Origin: CAZAQV01 sp964487255
GTDB lineage: Bacteria; Myxococcota_A; Polyangia; Polyangiales; CAZAQV01
DNA length: 64,000 nucleotides
Assembly (NCBI GenBank): GCA_964487255.1
Contig: CAZAQV010000023.1
Span: 1-64,000, forward strand
Direction: 5' to 3'
The notes under the pieces were generated by a model. That model saw only the letters and a program-made list of their open reading frames with translations, had not been told where the DNA came from and did no database searches. Made by a program: the position numbers and the translations under genes. Below, in pieces: positions 26,938 through 34,682 of the stretch. Each line of letters starts with the position of its first letter. The stretch's first letter is position 1.

Positions 26938-27471
26938 CTAGGTCAAGCACGGACGCTTCGCCTCCTTGCAACAGTATGGCTGGCCAGGTTTCTTGCAGTC
27001 TCGAAAACGAGGACAGGCGACCTCGGGCGGGGTCCAATCGTCGTGGCGCAGCATGTAGTGAGCGGCGTCGAGTTCTGGATCGTACGGAACCGCTTCGCAC
27101 TTGCCGACATTCGAACTGAGCTTCCGACAGAACGACTGAAACTCCGCCAGCATGATCGTTTTCGCCAGCGACGAGCTGTCGATCAGCAGATGAACGTGCG
27201 CCGCTCCGCGCTCCTGTGGCTCGACTGCCATTGTGAACCATAGGTGTTCGCGGACGCGTCGAGCGAGCTTGCGAACCAACCTCCGCGTCGTTTTCAAGGC
27301 CCAACGCTCTGTGGTTGTGTCGCTTCCAAAGGTCAGCGTGGCCCAGATTTTCCAGGGCCGAGAGTGGCGAATGAAGTCACCGCCAACAGAAACGAGCCTT
27401 TCTCGATCTTTGGCCCCGTCCGTCCATTTCGGCTTACGGGACCGCATCCGCCGTTCGTTGCCGCGGGTCAC
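26938..27471 (-). CDS. HUH-type replication initiator-like protein
   Basis: A 177-residue protein starting at GTG 27471 (MTRGNERR) that overlaps the upstream stop by four bases (GTGA). The HUH endonuclease motifs are in order: WATLTF near residue 43 (motif I), AAHVHLLID near 90 (HxH metal site) and AAHYMLRHDDW near 138 (probable nicking Tyr). A Cys cluster (CPRFRDCKKPGQPYCC) ends the protein and may bind zinc. This layout fits rolling-circle Rep proteins of small phages and plasmids, and suggests the excised element replicates. It could instead act as a relaxase for mobilisation. Confidence 0.7.
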   Translation of the reverse strand: MTRGNERRMRSRKPKWTDGAKDRERLVSVGGDFIRHSRPWKIWATLTFGSDTTTERWALKTTRRLVRKLARRVREHLWFTMAVEPQERGAAHVHLLIDSSSLAKTIMLAEFQSFCRKLSSNVGKCEAVPYDPELDAAHYMLRHDDWTPPEVACPRFRDCKKPGQPYCCKEAKRPCLT

Positions 27472-27680
27472 TTCGTCACCTCGGCAGAAGAGGTAGAAGC
27501 GAGCCTATCTAGCTCTTCGCGGGGAATCCGGTGCCGATTGCCGATGCGTGTTGCACGGATCTCTCCGCGGGCAATCATCAGGTAGATGGTCCGTTCCCCG
27601 ATGCGCAGCCGCTCGGCGAGCTCTGAGCACGTGTAGAACACGGGCTCTGGTGTTGGGAGTGGTTCGTTTTGAGCTTTCAT
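27468..27680 (-). CDS. small HTH_17/excisionase-family protein
   Basis: 70 residues from ATG 27680 (frame open to 27722). EPVFYTCSELAERLRIGERT and IYLMIARGEIRATRIGNRHR followed by IPREELDRL is a textbook HTH_17 domain, as in excisionases. It lies directly upstream of and is coupled to the HUH protein. Likely DNA-binding: excision or control of rep. Confidence 0.8.
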   Translation of the reverse strand: MKAQNEPLPTPEPVFYTCSELAERLRIGERTIYLMIARGEIRATRIGNRHRIPREELDRLASTSSAEVTK

Positions 27681-27947
27681 GGAGTGCCTCCAGGAGGCCC
27701 AACAGGTGCGCTGTTGGGGCAAGTCCTAGACTCCACGATTAGCTGGCTCGAAGATGTCTCGGGGCTCGTGTCGCACGCTCGTTTTGTTGCTTTGGCGAGC
27801 AATGCACCAACAAGGGTGCGGTCAGCGACGTGAACCGTATTGAGTTGTCACGGAAAACGCCTTGCGACGTTTTACCTAAAGTGCAGCCAAGTGTAGCGCA
27901 CGTCAAGTGCGATTCTCAGGTGTCTGCTCCCCGCGAGTTCGACTATG

Positions 27948-28418
27948 TCACGACTCGGCAGGTGCGAGCTCCTTGAGCACGTGTCGCATCCGCGTGAGGA
28001 TGGCCGCCCGCTCTTCTTGGCTCAGCGGTCCTCGTACCGGCTTCTCCCGTAGTTTGCCCTTCGTAAGCCCACTGCGGTCGAGTACGGATTCGGCGGCGCG
28101 CACGCGAACACCGATGGGTGTCTGATCCGATGCGAGCGCTTCCTCCATTGTGTCGAGCGCCAAGCCAACGAGGCTATCCAATCGACTTTCGTGTGTCTGG
28201 ACAAATCGTGTCACGATGTCCTGCACGTCTTCGGTCTTCGCGAGCTTCGACACCCATTCGCGCGAAACGCCTATTTTTGAGGCTATTTGGCGGTGTGAAT
28301 GGCCCTCGAGTAAGAGCTCCGCCACGCGCCGCTTTCGCCACATCCCCCGCGCTGTGAACTTCTGTGAACTCACGAGTTCGATGGTAGCAGCTAGACGGGT
28401 GTCATGTGAGCGTGGCAA
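27948..28418 (-). CDS. HTH protein, possibly terminase-small-subunit-like
   Basis: 156 residues if begun at TTG 28418; a start at Met 28343 is also possible. The HTH (RRVAELLLEGHSHRQIASKI, GVSREWVSKLA) is followed by a helical region and AAESVLDRSGL, a pattern seen in phage small terminase-like and phBC6A51-type HTH proteins. It is divergent from the KAP gene with only 12 bases between the two start codons, so either the true start is internal or the promoters overlap. The stretch 27723-27947 before the next minus-strand gene holds nothing I can support. Confidence 0.55.
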   Translation of the reverse strand: MPRSHDTRLAATIELVSSQKFTARGMWRKRRVAELLLEGHSHRQIASKIGVSREWVSKLAKTEDVQDIVTRFVQTHESRLDSLVGLALDTMEEALASDQTPIGVRVRAAESVLDRSGLTKGKLREKPVRGPLSQEERAAILTRMRHVLKELAPAES

Positions 28419-28430
28419 GTATGTACCGGC

Positions 28431-30530
28431 ATGACTCCAGGAGGCGAGTTCGATACTCTAATCACCAGTCAGGGCTGGCCAGCGCCTATCCCTGATCGCC
28501 CAATTCAAAGTTTGCCCGAAGACCGGCTGAACCGAGCCCCATTGGTCGATGCGATCACCCAGTATGTCGCCGCAGTTCCCGATGGTGCTTCATCCGTCTT
28601 TGCTCTCACGGGAAGATGGGGCAGCGGAAAGACCTCAGTCCTAAATCTCGTCGCGCAGCGTCTTGAGGGCGCGCAGGTGCAGGTGGTTCGCTTCAACCCT
28701 TGGTATTTCGGCGGATCCGAAATGCTGCTGAGCGTTTTCTTTTCGGAGTTTGCAGCTCAATTGAGAGAGAGCAGTGTGGATCTCGAAGAAGTTGTGAGCG
28801 GGCTCGAGATATTGGGCGGGCTACTTTCGCTTGCCAAGTACGCTCCGATAGCTGAAGCGCAGGCCCTCGCTACGGCCGGGAGTGCGATGAAGGTAGCCTT
28901 GAACTTCTTTAAGAAGCGCGAACAAGCCTCTGTTTTCAGGCGAAAAGCGGAACTCGAAGTCGAGCTAAAGAAGCTAACAAAGCGCTCGATACGCATTCTA
29001 GTCCTCATAGATGATCTAGACCGGCTCGAGGACACCGAAATGCGTGAGATGGTCAGATTGGTGCGCTCGATTGGAGACCTGCCCAACGTTTTATACCTTC
29101 TTTCATACGATGAGGCAGTGGTTGCGAGCGCGATTGCTTCTGACGCTGACAGAGGGAGGGCATATCTCGAGAAGATTGTTCAGACGTCGTTTCGGCTTCC
29201 AGTTGCTGATCCAACGCGACTTCGCAGACTCTTCTTCGAAGAACTTGAGCGCGTCGAGTCGCTAAAGCATGGTCCGTTCGATTCGGACGTTTGGTCGGAA
29301 ATCGCACGAAAGATCGTTCTGCCGTTCATCAAGACGCCCAGGGATGCTCGGCGCTATGTCAACGCTGTTGTTCCCACAGTGCGTATCCTGAAAGACGAGG
29401 TCGCCTTACATGACTTGTTAGCGCTTGAAGCAGTACGTGTCTTTCTCCCTAATGCCTTTGTACGTCTTGAAGAGCTAGCTCCGATCATCACAACGTCTCG
29501 AGACCTTTCGACCGCGCTTCGTAGGAAAGGCATAACAGAAGCAGAAAAGCTTTCGGTCCAGGAGTGGACTACGACATATCCGAAACACGAATCCAAGATG
29601 AAGGCCCTGCGCAGCTTGCTATTTCCGCCGAGCGAGATCGCAGAAGGGCTGGACAATGACTACGGCTGGCAGATTGGGGAATGGCGAAGTCAGCGTCGGG
29701 TTGCCCTGAGTGAGGTGCTTCATATCTATCTTGAAGGAGGCCTGAAAGAGTCCTCGGTTCCCAGCGCCGTTTGTGAGTTGGTAGTCAAACGGTTCACCGA
29801 TCGCGAGGCGATTAGACAAGCTCTCGATGCAATGGAGCCGGAGAGATTGGAGTCTGTCATTGACCGCCTCTTCGATCACTCTGGAGAGCTTGCACTTGGG
29901 GATTCCGCCTTCGGGCTGGTCGAGATTCTGAATGCCTCAGAGAAACTGCGAGTCGAGAAGCGCGGTGTCTTCGATGTTCGGCCTGACGATCGTGTTCTGC
30001 AGCTGGTATCTGATGTTCTGGGCCTCGTCGAAGAGGACCGACGCGACCAGCAGATTGAGCTGATCTTCGAGCACTTGGACTCGCCGTATTGGAAAGTTGG
30101 CCTGCTGGAGATTTTGGGCCCGAGAGACGGCCAATCATTGATGTCTGAGGCACTCGCGGAAAGCCTGTCACAGGCGGTCTTGACTGATGTCGTGTCGGCA
30201 TCGCATGGACAACTATGTGCCCTTCGGCGACCCGGTCCCGTGTTGGCGTGGGCTAGTAGGCGCGCAGAAAGCGCAGAAAAGCAGAGAATGCTTTCTCAGC
30301 TCGAGAACTTCGAGCTTTTGCTTAGAGTTGTCGAGACGTCACAGTGGATGAAAGAGAGCACAAACAGCAAGACTGGCGTGACTAAGACTGAGAGATTCGT
30401 GCAGTGGGAAGGCATTGAGCAGCTCATCGGCGACGAGCAAGTTCTTAAGTCTCGGATACGGTCGTTGCTCGAGTCCGGGACCGCGATAGAGGATGAGACC
30501 AAGGTGCTCTTGGAGACGTACGTTGGCTAG
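28431..30530 (+). CDS. KAP-family P-loop NTPase
   Basis: A 699-residue protein with the KAP signature: Walker A FALTGRWGSGKTSVLNLV near residue 58, then VQVVRFNPWYFGG, and Walker B RILVLIDDLDRLE near 185. A moderately hydrophobic stretch between them (LEILGGLLSLAKYAPI ... AMKVALNFF) is where KAP proteins carry membrane helices, but here it is weak. NLPNVLYLLSYDEAVVASAI and RDARRYVNAV follow as in the family. The C-terminal 300 residues are not recognised. KAP NTPases occur in defence islands, where they often pair with other effectors; a membrane-associated anti-phage role is inferred. It is the first cargo gene of the element. Confidence 0.85.
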   Translation: MTPGGEFDTLITSQGWPAPIPDRPIQSLPEDRLNRAPLVDAITQYVAAVPDGASSVFALTGRWGSGKTSVLNLVAQRLEGAQVQVVRFNPWYFGGSEMLLSVFFSEFAAQLRESSVDLEEVVSGLEILGGLLSLAKYAPIAEAQALATAGSAMKVALNFFKKREQASVFRRKAELEVELKKLTKRSIRILVLIDDLDRLEDTEMREMVRLVRSIGDLPNVLYLLSYDEAVVASAIASDADRGRAYLEKIVQTSFRLPVADPTRLRRLFFEELERVESLKHGPFDSDVWSEIARKIVLPFIKTPRDARRYVNAVVPTVRILKDEVALHDLLALEAVRVFLPNAFVRLEELAPIITTSRDLSTALRRKGITEAEKLSVQEWTTTYPKHESKMKALRSLLFPPSEIAEGLDNDYGWQIGEWRSQRRVALSEVLHIYLEGGLKESSVPSAVCELVVKRFTDREAIRQALDAMEPERLESVIDRLFDHSGELALGDSAFGLVEILNASEKLRVEKRGVFDVRPDDRVLQLVSDVLGLVEEDRRDQQIELIFEHLDSPYWKVGLLEILGPRDGQSLMSEALAESLSQAVLTDVVSASHGQLCALRRPGPVLAWASRRAESAEKQRMLSQLENFELLLRVVETSQWMKESTNSKTGVTKTERFVQWEGIEQLIGDEQVLKSRIRSLLESGTAIEDETKVLLETYVG

Positions 30531-30555
30531 AGTCGGAATGAGGGTCGCGGCGATT

Positions 30556-31038
30556 TCACTCGCCTGTGCGAATCCAGGTTAGCCACTTGCGAAGGGAAGA
30601 GAGCCCAACTGTTGCGACGAGCAGCAGGCCAAAAGCCACCGCGACGAGCCAAAGGAGCTCATGGCGTTGTCTTTCCCGTCGTTTGTTGATCGCCGTGGTG
30701 AAATCGGATCGATTCACCAAAGAGTAACGCTTCGACCGAAGCGCTTCTGAGAGCTCGGTCGGTTCGACCGTTCCGATCTCTCCTGTGTGTTCGTCTACCA
30801 CTGCTACAGGTCCGTTGAGGCCGATCTCCCCAGCCAGAAACGCCCGCTGAGCCTCGGGAGCCGGCAGGGCAACGGTCGCGCCGTCCTTGCGAAACGCCGC
30901 TACGGAAGCTTTTCCGGGCTGGACGGGTGGTTCAACCTGCCACAGCTCGTAGCCCGCCCAACAAGCCAGGCCGAGGCCTAGTGCAAGCGTCAAGTATCGC
31001 GCGAGGTAGAAGGCAGACTGGCCAAGTCTACTCGTCAT
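30556..31038 (-). CDS. two-helix membrane protein of unknown function
   Basis: 160 residues from ATG 31038 (a GTG at 31050 is also in frame). One membrane helix near the N-terminus (YLARYLTLALGLGLACWAGY), an extracytoplasmic or cytoplasmic middle of about 90 residues (VVDEHTGEIGTVEPTELSEA), and a second helix near the end (ELLWLVAVAFGLLLVATVGL). Unknown family. It is divergent from the XRE gene, and both share the operator pair at 31063-31093, so they are probably co-regulated. It is tail-to-tail with the KAP gene. Confidence 0.65.
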   Translation of the reverse strand: MTSRLGQSAFYLARYLTLALGLGLACWAGYELWQVEPPVQPGKASVAAFRKDGATVALPAPEAQRAFLAGEIGLNGPVAVVDEHTGEIGTVEPTELSEALRSKRYSLVNRSDFTTAINKRRERQRHELLWLVAVAFGLLLVATVGLSSLRKWLTWIRTGE

Positions 31039-31062
31039 GCCGGGGTCCACTCTATTGAAGTA

Positions 31063-31093
31063 TTCCGTTATAGCGGAATCCGCAATAGCGGAA
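31063..31093. promoter_or_regulatory. two tandem palindromic operators for the XRE regulator
   Basis: TTCCGTTATAGCGGAA (31063-31078) and ATCCGCAATAGCGGAA (31078-31093) are adjacent palindromes of form TTCCG-N6-CGGAA, 15 bases apart. They lie between the divergent membrane protein and XRE genes, where a small repressor would be expected to bind. Confidence 0.75.
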
Positions 31094-31111
31094 CCTGCTT
31101 AGCGTCCGGGG

Positions 31112-31324
31112 GTGGCGAGACCACCCGAGGAAATACTGGCGGCGAACATCCGGCGCCTTGCGGCGAAGAAGGAGCTGTCACTCGCGGTGCTCGCTGACTT
31201 CGCCGAGGTCAGCCGATCGCAGCTCTACGATGTCGCCTCGGGCCGCAAGAGCCCGACCGTCGAGTGGCTACACCGTGTTGCAACCGCCCTCGAAGTTGAA
31301 ACCTGGCAACTCTTGAAGCCCTGA
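31112..31324 (+). CDS. XRE-family HTH regulator
   Basis: A 70-residue protein from GTG 31112 that is almost only a Cro/C1-type HTH: NIRRLAAKKELSLAVLADFA, EVSRSQLYDVASGRKSPT, then LHRVATALEVETWQLL. It begins 18 bases after the operator pair, so it probably represses itself and the divergent membrane gene. The AbiTii-TIR gene follows 38 bases downstream on the same strand and is likely under the same control. Confidence 0.85.
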   Translation: MARPPEEILAANIRRLAAKKELSLAVLADFAEVSRSQLYDVASGRKSPTVEWLHRVATALEVETWQLLKP

Positions 31325-31362
31325 CCGTTACACGGGACCTGCGATTCGGTACGCTTTGGTGC

Positions 31363-32847
31363 ATGTCTGGTATTTGGGATCAGCTGATCGCTGCGTGTCA
31401 GAATACGCACGAGAGTCTCGCTGATGCGCTGAGGCTAGCGCTACAGGCGAGTCATGAAGTCGGTGAAGATTCGGAGTGGATTGTTCACGAGCTAAGGGGC
31501 TACCCGGATGACGCCAAGCCGGAACAGCGCCGCGTAGCAGGTCTCTTGGTCACTCCCGATCGTATGGGCCGCATGCGTGAAGTTCGATTTGATGACGGTT
31601 ACGCAATGGATGAGTCCTACCAATGGGTGCGGCAGGGGGTGGCGGAACTTGAGCGGGTGGCCAAACATGATGGCTCCATTCGACTCCCATTTGGGAGGGT
31701 CGAAGATAAGGACCTGTATCTTAGAACGCACGGAGCCGCCCTCGGTTCGATCGTTGACGCTGTTCGGAGCAGACTTCTGATGTGGGCACTTGAGCATCGC
31801 CCCAGAGATAGTGGCGAGGAAGCCAGTGGGGTACCGAATGCTCCGAAGCGGGAAAGCGTCCAAATCACCTTTCTCAATCGCAGTTCGAAGGATGAGAGCG
31901 CGAGCGCCCTGATCGACTCGATGTCGAAAGGCTGTGACTCGGCAGGACTAGTGCTCACTACCGGGGAGGCCCGTGCTTTCTCGGCGGAACTGCCGACGTG
32001 GATCGAGATCAGTTTGTATCTTCTGGCGCTTGACCGGCTAGTCGATATTGGTGCGGCTATCGCCAGAAATTTCGCCGAAGGAATAGAAGGTTACTTTCGT
32101 GAGGAAAAGCCGCCCGCGGCTACATTTCAGATTCAACTTCCGGGGCAAGCGCACAAGTTGAACCTGCCAATGAGTGACGAGGAAGGCGCCAAACGGGCAC
32201 TTTCAAGCCTAGATACCTTTCCGGCATACGCACTTGCTTGGCAGGAGGTCTTGGGGCTTGACCAGATCGATACGATCGCCTGGAGACATGAGGGTGAGCA
32301 TTGGCTGCCTGTGTGGTCGCAGAAGCGTGGGGAGGACGCGGTCGATTATGATGCTGTCTTGGCGCGAATTGGGGAAGTGCAGCGGATCGCGTCCGGATTC
32401 TTCGGAGAACCCCGCAAAGCTGCCCATAATTACGATTTTGCAATGTCTTTTGCTGGCGAGCAGCGCAGCTTCGTTGAAGCCGTCGCGCAGAGCCTACGCG
32501 AACAAAATGCACGTGTTTTCTACGATCGCTTCGAGGAGGTCGACCTTTGGGGCAAGAATCTATACGAGCATTTCCCGAGGGTATACGGCGGTTCAGCAAG
32601 GTTCTGCGTAATGTTCGTTTCCAAGGAATACGTCGAAAAAGCTTGGCCACGCCATGAGCGCAGGTCGGCGCAAGCGTACGAGATGAAGCTCGACCAAGAG
32701 TACATCCTCCCGGTTAGGTTTGATGATGTTGAGGTGCCAGGTTTGCACGAGACGGTTCAATACGTAGATGCGAGAGTAAGCACCCCCGAAAAAGTTGCTA
32801 GCTTGCTCCTCAAGAAGCTGGAACGATCGAGAACTGGATCTGGCTAG
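31363..32847 (+). CDS. AbiTii-TIR domain protein (candidate abortive-infection effector)
   Basis: A 494-residue cytoplasmic protein. The N-terminus (residues 5-70: LIAACQNTHESLADALRLAL, SEWIVHELRGYPDD) matches the AbiTii domain found in Abi proteins. The middle is not recognised. Residues 356-490 form a TIR domain: YDFAMSFAGEQRSFVEAVAQ, VFYDRFEEVDLWGKNL, FCVMFVSKEYVEKAWPRHER, ILPVRFDD. Glu432 in PRHERR sits where the catalytic Glu of NAD-cleaving TIR domains lies. By analogy it would deplete NAD or make a signal on phage sensing; no sensor is obvious unless it is the AbiTii part. Likely co-transcribed with the XRE gene. Confidence 0.85.
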   Translation: MSGIWDQLIAACQNTHESLADALRLALQASHEVGEDSEWIVHELRGYPDDAKPEQRRVAGLLVTPDRMGRMREVRFDDGYAMDESYQWVRQGVAELERVAKHDGSIRLPFGRVEDKDLYLRTHGAALGSIVDAVRSRLLMWALEHRPRDSGEEASGVPNAPKRESVQITFLNRSSKDESASALIDSMSKGCDSAGLVLTTGEARAFSAELPTWIEISLYLLALDRLVDIGAAIARNFAEGIEGYFREEKPPAATFQIQLPGQAHKLNLPMSDEEGAKRALSSLDTFPAYALAWQEVLGLDQIDTIAWRHEGEHWLPVWSQKRGEDAVDYDAVLARIGEVQRIASGFFGEPRKAAHNYDFAMSFAGEQRSFVEAVAQSLREQNARVFYDRFEEVDLWGKNLYEHFPRVYGGSARFCVMFVSKEYVEKAWPRHERRSAQAYEMKLDQEYILPVRFDDVEVPGLHETVQYVDARVSTPEKVASLLLKKLERSRTGSG

Positions 32848-32925
32848 CGCCGGTGCCTTCTCCCTATTTAGCTCGCTGACACGCACCATGTAACCCGCGC
32901 AACCTCGTAGATTACATCCCGCCAG

Positions 32926-33720
32926 TCACTTGCTCTTCGCGATAAGTCTTGCGACTTGCTTTAGGCGGCTTGCGAGGACTTTTGAGTGAACGGCGAGAGT
33001 CAGGCTTGTGCCAGGCCAGCCACCCCAAAGCAGGCCAACCACCGTTCCCTCGGAGTCCACAATCGCAGAGCCCGAAAAACCCGCTTCGCTTTCCGCATCT
33101 AGGACCAAGCAGTTGGAGCCAGCTCCGCAAATGTTGCCCCGTGCACCCGATCCCTTGGAAGTTGCGGCGTTCAGGTAGCCCGCCACAACGCCTTCTGTCG
33201 TGACAAAGCGCAAAGAGCGCTGTGCCGCGGTTCCCATCGATATTCCGTGCCGCGCCAAGAAGGCTCGAACCTCAGCATCGGTATCTGGTGAGGCGGGGTG
33301 GCCGGCAATTACGACTCGTTCTCCTCGAACAAGCGCCCTTTCATTCAAGGTCAAACCCGGAACAGGTATTTGCTTGCTGTCGAGTACCTGAAATACGGCG
33401 AAGTCGACCTCTTTGCTCGTGAATGCAGGCTTGGCCCGGTGCACCTCGCTTCCACGGTAGTAATGTACATTGAAGATTCGGCGCCGAGACAGGTTCCACG
33501 ACAGTTTCTCTTTTGCAGTCGCCACGTGCCGGTTAGTCACGATCATCTTTTGCCCAGCAATCTCGACGATCCATCCTGTGCCCCAGCCACCTGTGGGATC
33601 CTCGAGAAGTACGGTCGATTCGACGATGGTCTTGTGAGCTGCTCGAAGGTCCTGCGCGAGAGCCGTTCCTGGGAGGGCGGCGAGCACAAAAAGGAACAGA
33701 AGCGGTTTGACAGACTTCAT
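32926..33720 (-). CDS. secreted trypsin-like serine protease
   Basis: 264 residues with a signal peptide (VKPLLFLFVLAALPGTALAQ). The chymotrypsin-fold triad is visible: His in MIVTNRHVATAKE near residue 66, Asp in KEVDFAVFQV near 107, Ser in EAGFSGSAIVDSEG near 217. Two Cys (NICGAGSNC) probably form a disulfide. Periplasmic or secreted. It is the last gene inside the island, convergent with the TIR gene (78 bases between stops). A role in defence is not evident; it may be passenger cargo. Confidence 0.85.
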   Translation of the reverse strand: MKSVKPLLFLFVLAALPGTALAQDLRAAHKTIVESTVLLEDPTGGWGTGWIVEIAGQKMIVTNRHVATAKEKLSWNLSRRRIFNVHYYRGSEVHRAKPAFTSKEVDFAVFQVLDSKQIPVPGLTLNERALVRGERVVIAGHPASPDTDAEVRAFLARHGISMGTAAQRSLRFVTTEGVVAGYLNAATSKGSGARGNICGAGSNCLVLDAESEAGFSGSAIVDSEGTVVGLLWGGWPGTSLTLAVHSKVLASRLKQVARLIAKSK

Positions 33721-33792
33721 TTCAGAATACTGACAGATGGGGTCTCCATGGCACAGCGCGCACGATGTGGCCTACGCGACAGGGACCGTACG

Positions 33793-33818
33793 GGTCCCCG
33801 GTTGGGTCCCCGGTTTTG
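33793..33818. repeat. 26-bp motif, right copy (possible integrase arm site)
   Basis: Identical to 25372-25397, again two tandem GGTCCCCGGTTK units in the same orientation, here in non-coding DNA 115 bases before the right attachment repeat. Confidence 0.6.
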
Positions 33819-33932
33819 TGGTGTCAGGACGTGAAGTCACCGGAAGTCATGTGGTGCAACGCGCTCGGTTAGAGGTTGTTTTTCCCGGTGAAGTGCTTCG
33901 TTTGTAGGTTGGCGCGTCGGTTCACCTTGGTA

Positions 33933-33975
33933 TTCCCAAGCTGAATGTCGACGGTTCGAGCCCGTTCACCCGCTC
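33933..33975 (+). repeat. attR-type repeat (3' part of tRNA-Gly)
   Basis: Identical to 25258-25300. It marks the right end of the integrated element. The dprA-like gene begins 15 bases further on. Confidence 0.92.
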
Positions 33976-33989
33976 CGACGGTATTCGTG

Positions 33990-34682
33990 ATGCCCCCCGA
34001 AATCAAAACAGTCCGCACCGACGATCTCTTTGGGGGACTCAATGACTACGAGCGGAAGCATGCGCCGAGTGAGCTTCACGTCTGCGGCGATCTGACCTTG
34101 CTTGACACACCTCGCGTTTCCGTCATCGGAACACGTTCGCCTTCTCCGGAGGGGGTCAAGCGAACTCGGCAGTTGTGTCGAGATCTCGTCAAGGAGGGCG
34201 TGACGATCGTTAGCGGTCTGGCCAAAGGCGTTGACCGAGTTGCTCACGAGACAGCTCTTGAGCTTGGCGGAAGAACGATAGCAGTGATCGGTACCGGCAT
34301 CGACGTGGCGTATCCCCGCGCGCACGCAGACCTTCAACGACGAATTGCTGAGAGGCACCTGTTGGTGAGCCAGTTTCCGAGTGGTACTCCCGGAAAACGG
34401 ACGAATTTTCCTCAGCGCAATCGAACGATGGCTCTTCTTTCATCTGCCACGGTGATCGTCGAAGCCGGAGAGACGAGCGGGACGAAGTCGCAAGGCTGGG
34501 AAGCGCTGCGCCTCGCGAGGCCGCTGTTCATCACTAGGTCGGTTGCCGATCGTGAGGACCTCTCCTGGCCCAAGGAGATGATTGCGTACGGCGGAACGGT
34601 GTTGACCGAAGTAAAACAAGTTTTGGACGTATTGCCTCCCGCCTCGTCGGAACAAGACGATGTCCAAGCCATCGCTATCTAA
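33990..34682 (+). CDS. DprA/Smf-like protein
   Basis: 230 residues from ATG 33990; upstream in-frame codons lie inside the attR repeat. It has the DprA Rossmann core: VSVIGTRSPSPEGVKRTRQL, TIVSGLAKGVDRVAHETALE, TIAVIGTGIDVAYP and FPQRNRTMALLSSATVIVEA. DprA loads RecA on incoming ssDNA in transformation. Here it lacks the usual N- and C-terminal extra domains, overlaps a ComF-like phosphoribosyltransferase gene by 23 bases, and sits beside a mobile element. The stand-alone DprA plus PRTase pair suggests a role in defence or nucleotide sensing rather than competence (inference). Confidence 0.85.
   Translation: MPPEIKTVRTDDLFGGLNDYERKHAPSELHVCGDLTLLDTPRVSVIGTRSPSPEGVKRTRQLCRDLVKEGVTIVSGLAKGVDRVAHETALELGGRTIAVIGTGIDVAYPRAHADLQRRIAERHLLVSQFPSGTPGKRTNFPQRNRTMALLSSATVIVEAGETSGTKSQGWEALRLARPLFITRSVADREDLSWPKEMIAYGGTVLTEVKQVLDVLPPASSEQDDVQAIAI

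Larger units (their letters stand above)
25258..33975. mobile_element. integrative element at tRNA-Gly (8.7 kb) with defence-like cargo
   Basis: Bounded by 43-bp direct repeats. The integrase lies next to the tRNA, followed on the same strand by small HTH genes and an HUH-type Rep (25291-28418). Then comes cargo: KAP-type NTPase, a two-helix membrane protein, an XRE regulator, an AbiTii-TIR protein and a secreted protease. There are no capsid, terminase or conjugation genes, so it is best described as an integrative mobilisable or satellite-like element rather than a prophage. A 26-bp motif near each end may be the integrase arm site. Confidence 0.85.

Noticed and set aside
26810..27304. 164-residue minus-strand ORF overlapping the HUH gene
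   Set aside because: It is in another frame of the HUH gene, which carries ordered catalytic motifs.
25258..33975. Prophage
   Set aside because: No capsid, portal, tail or lysis genes are visible; the only phage-like parts are integrase, HTH proteins and Rep.
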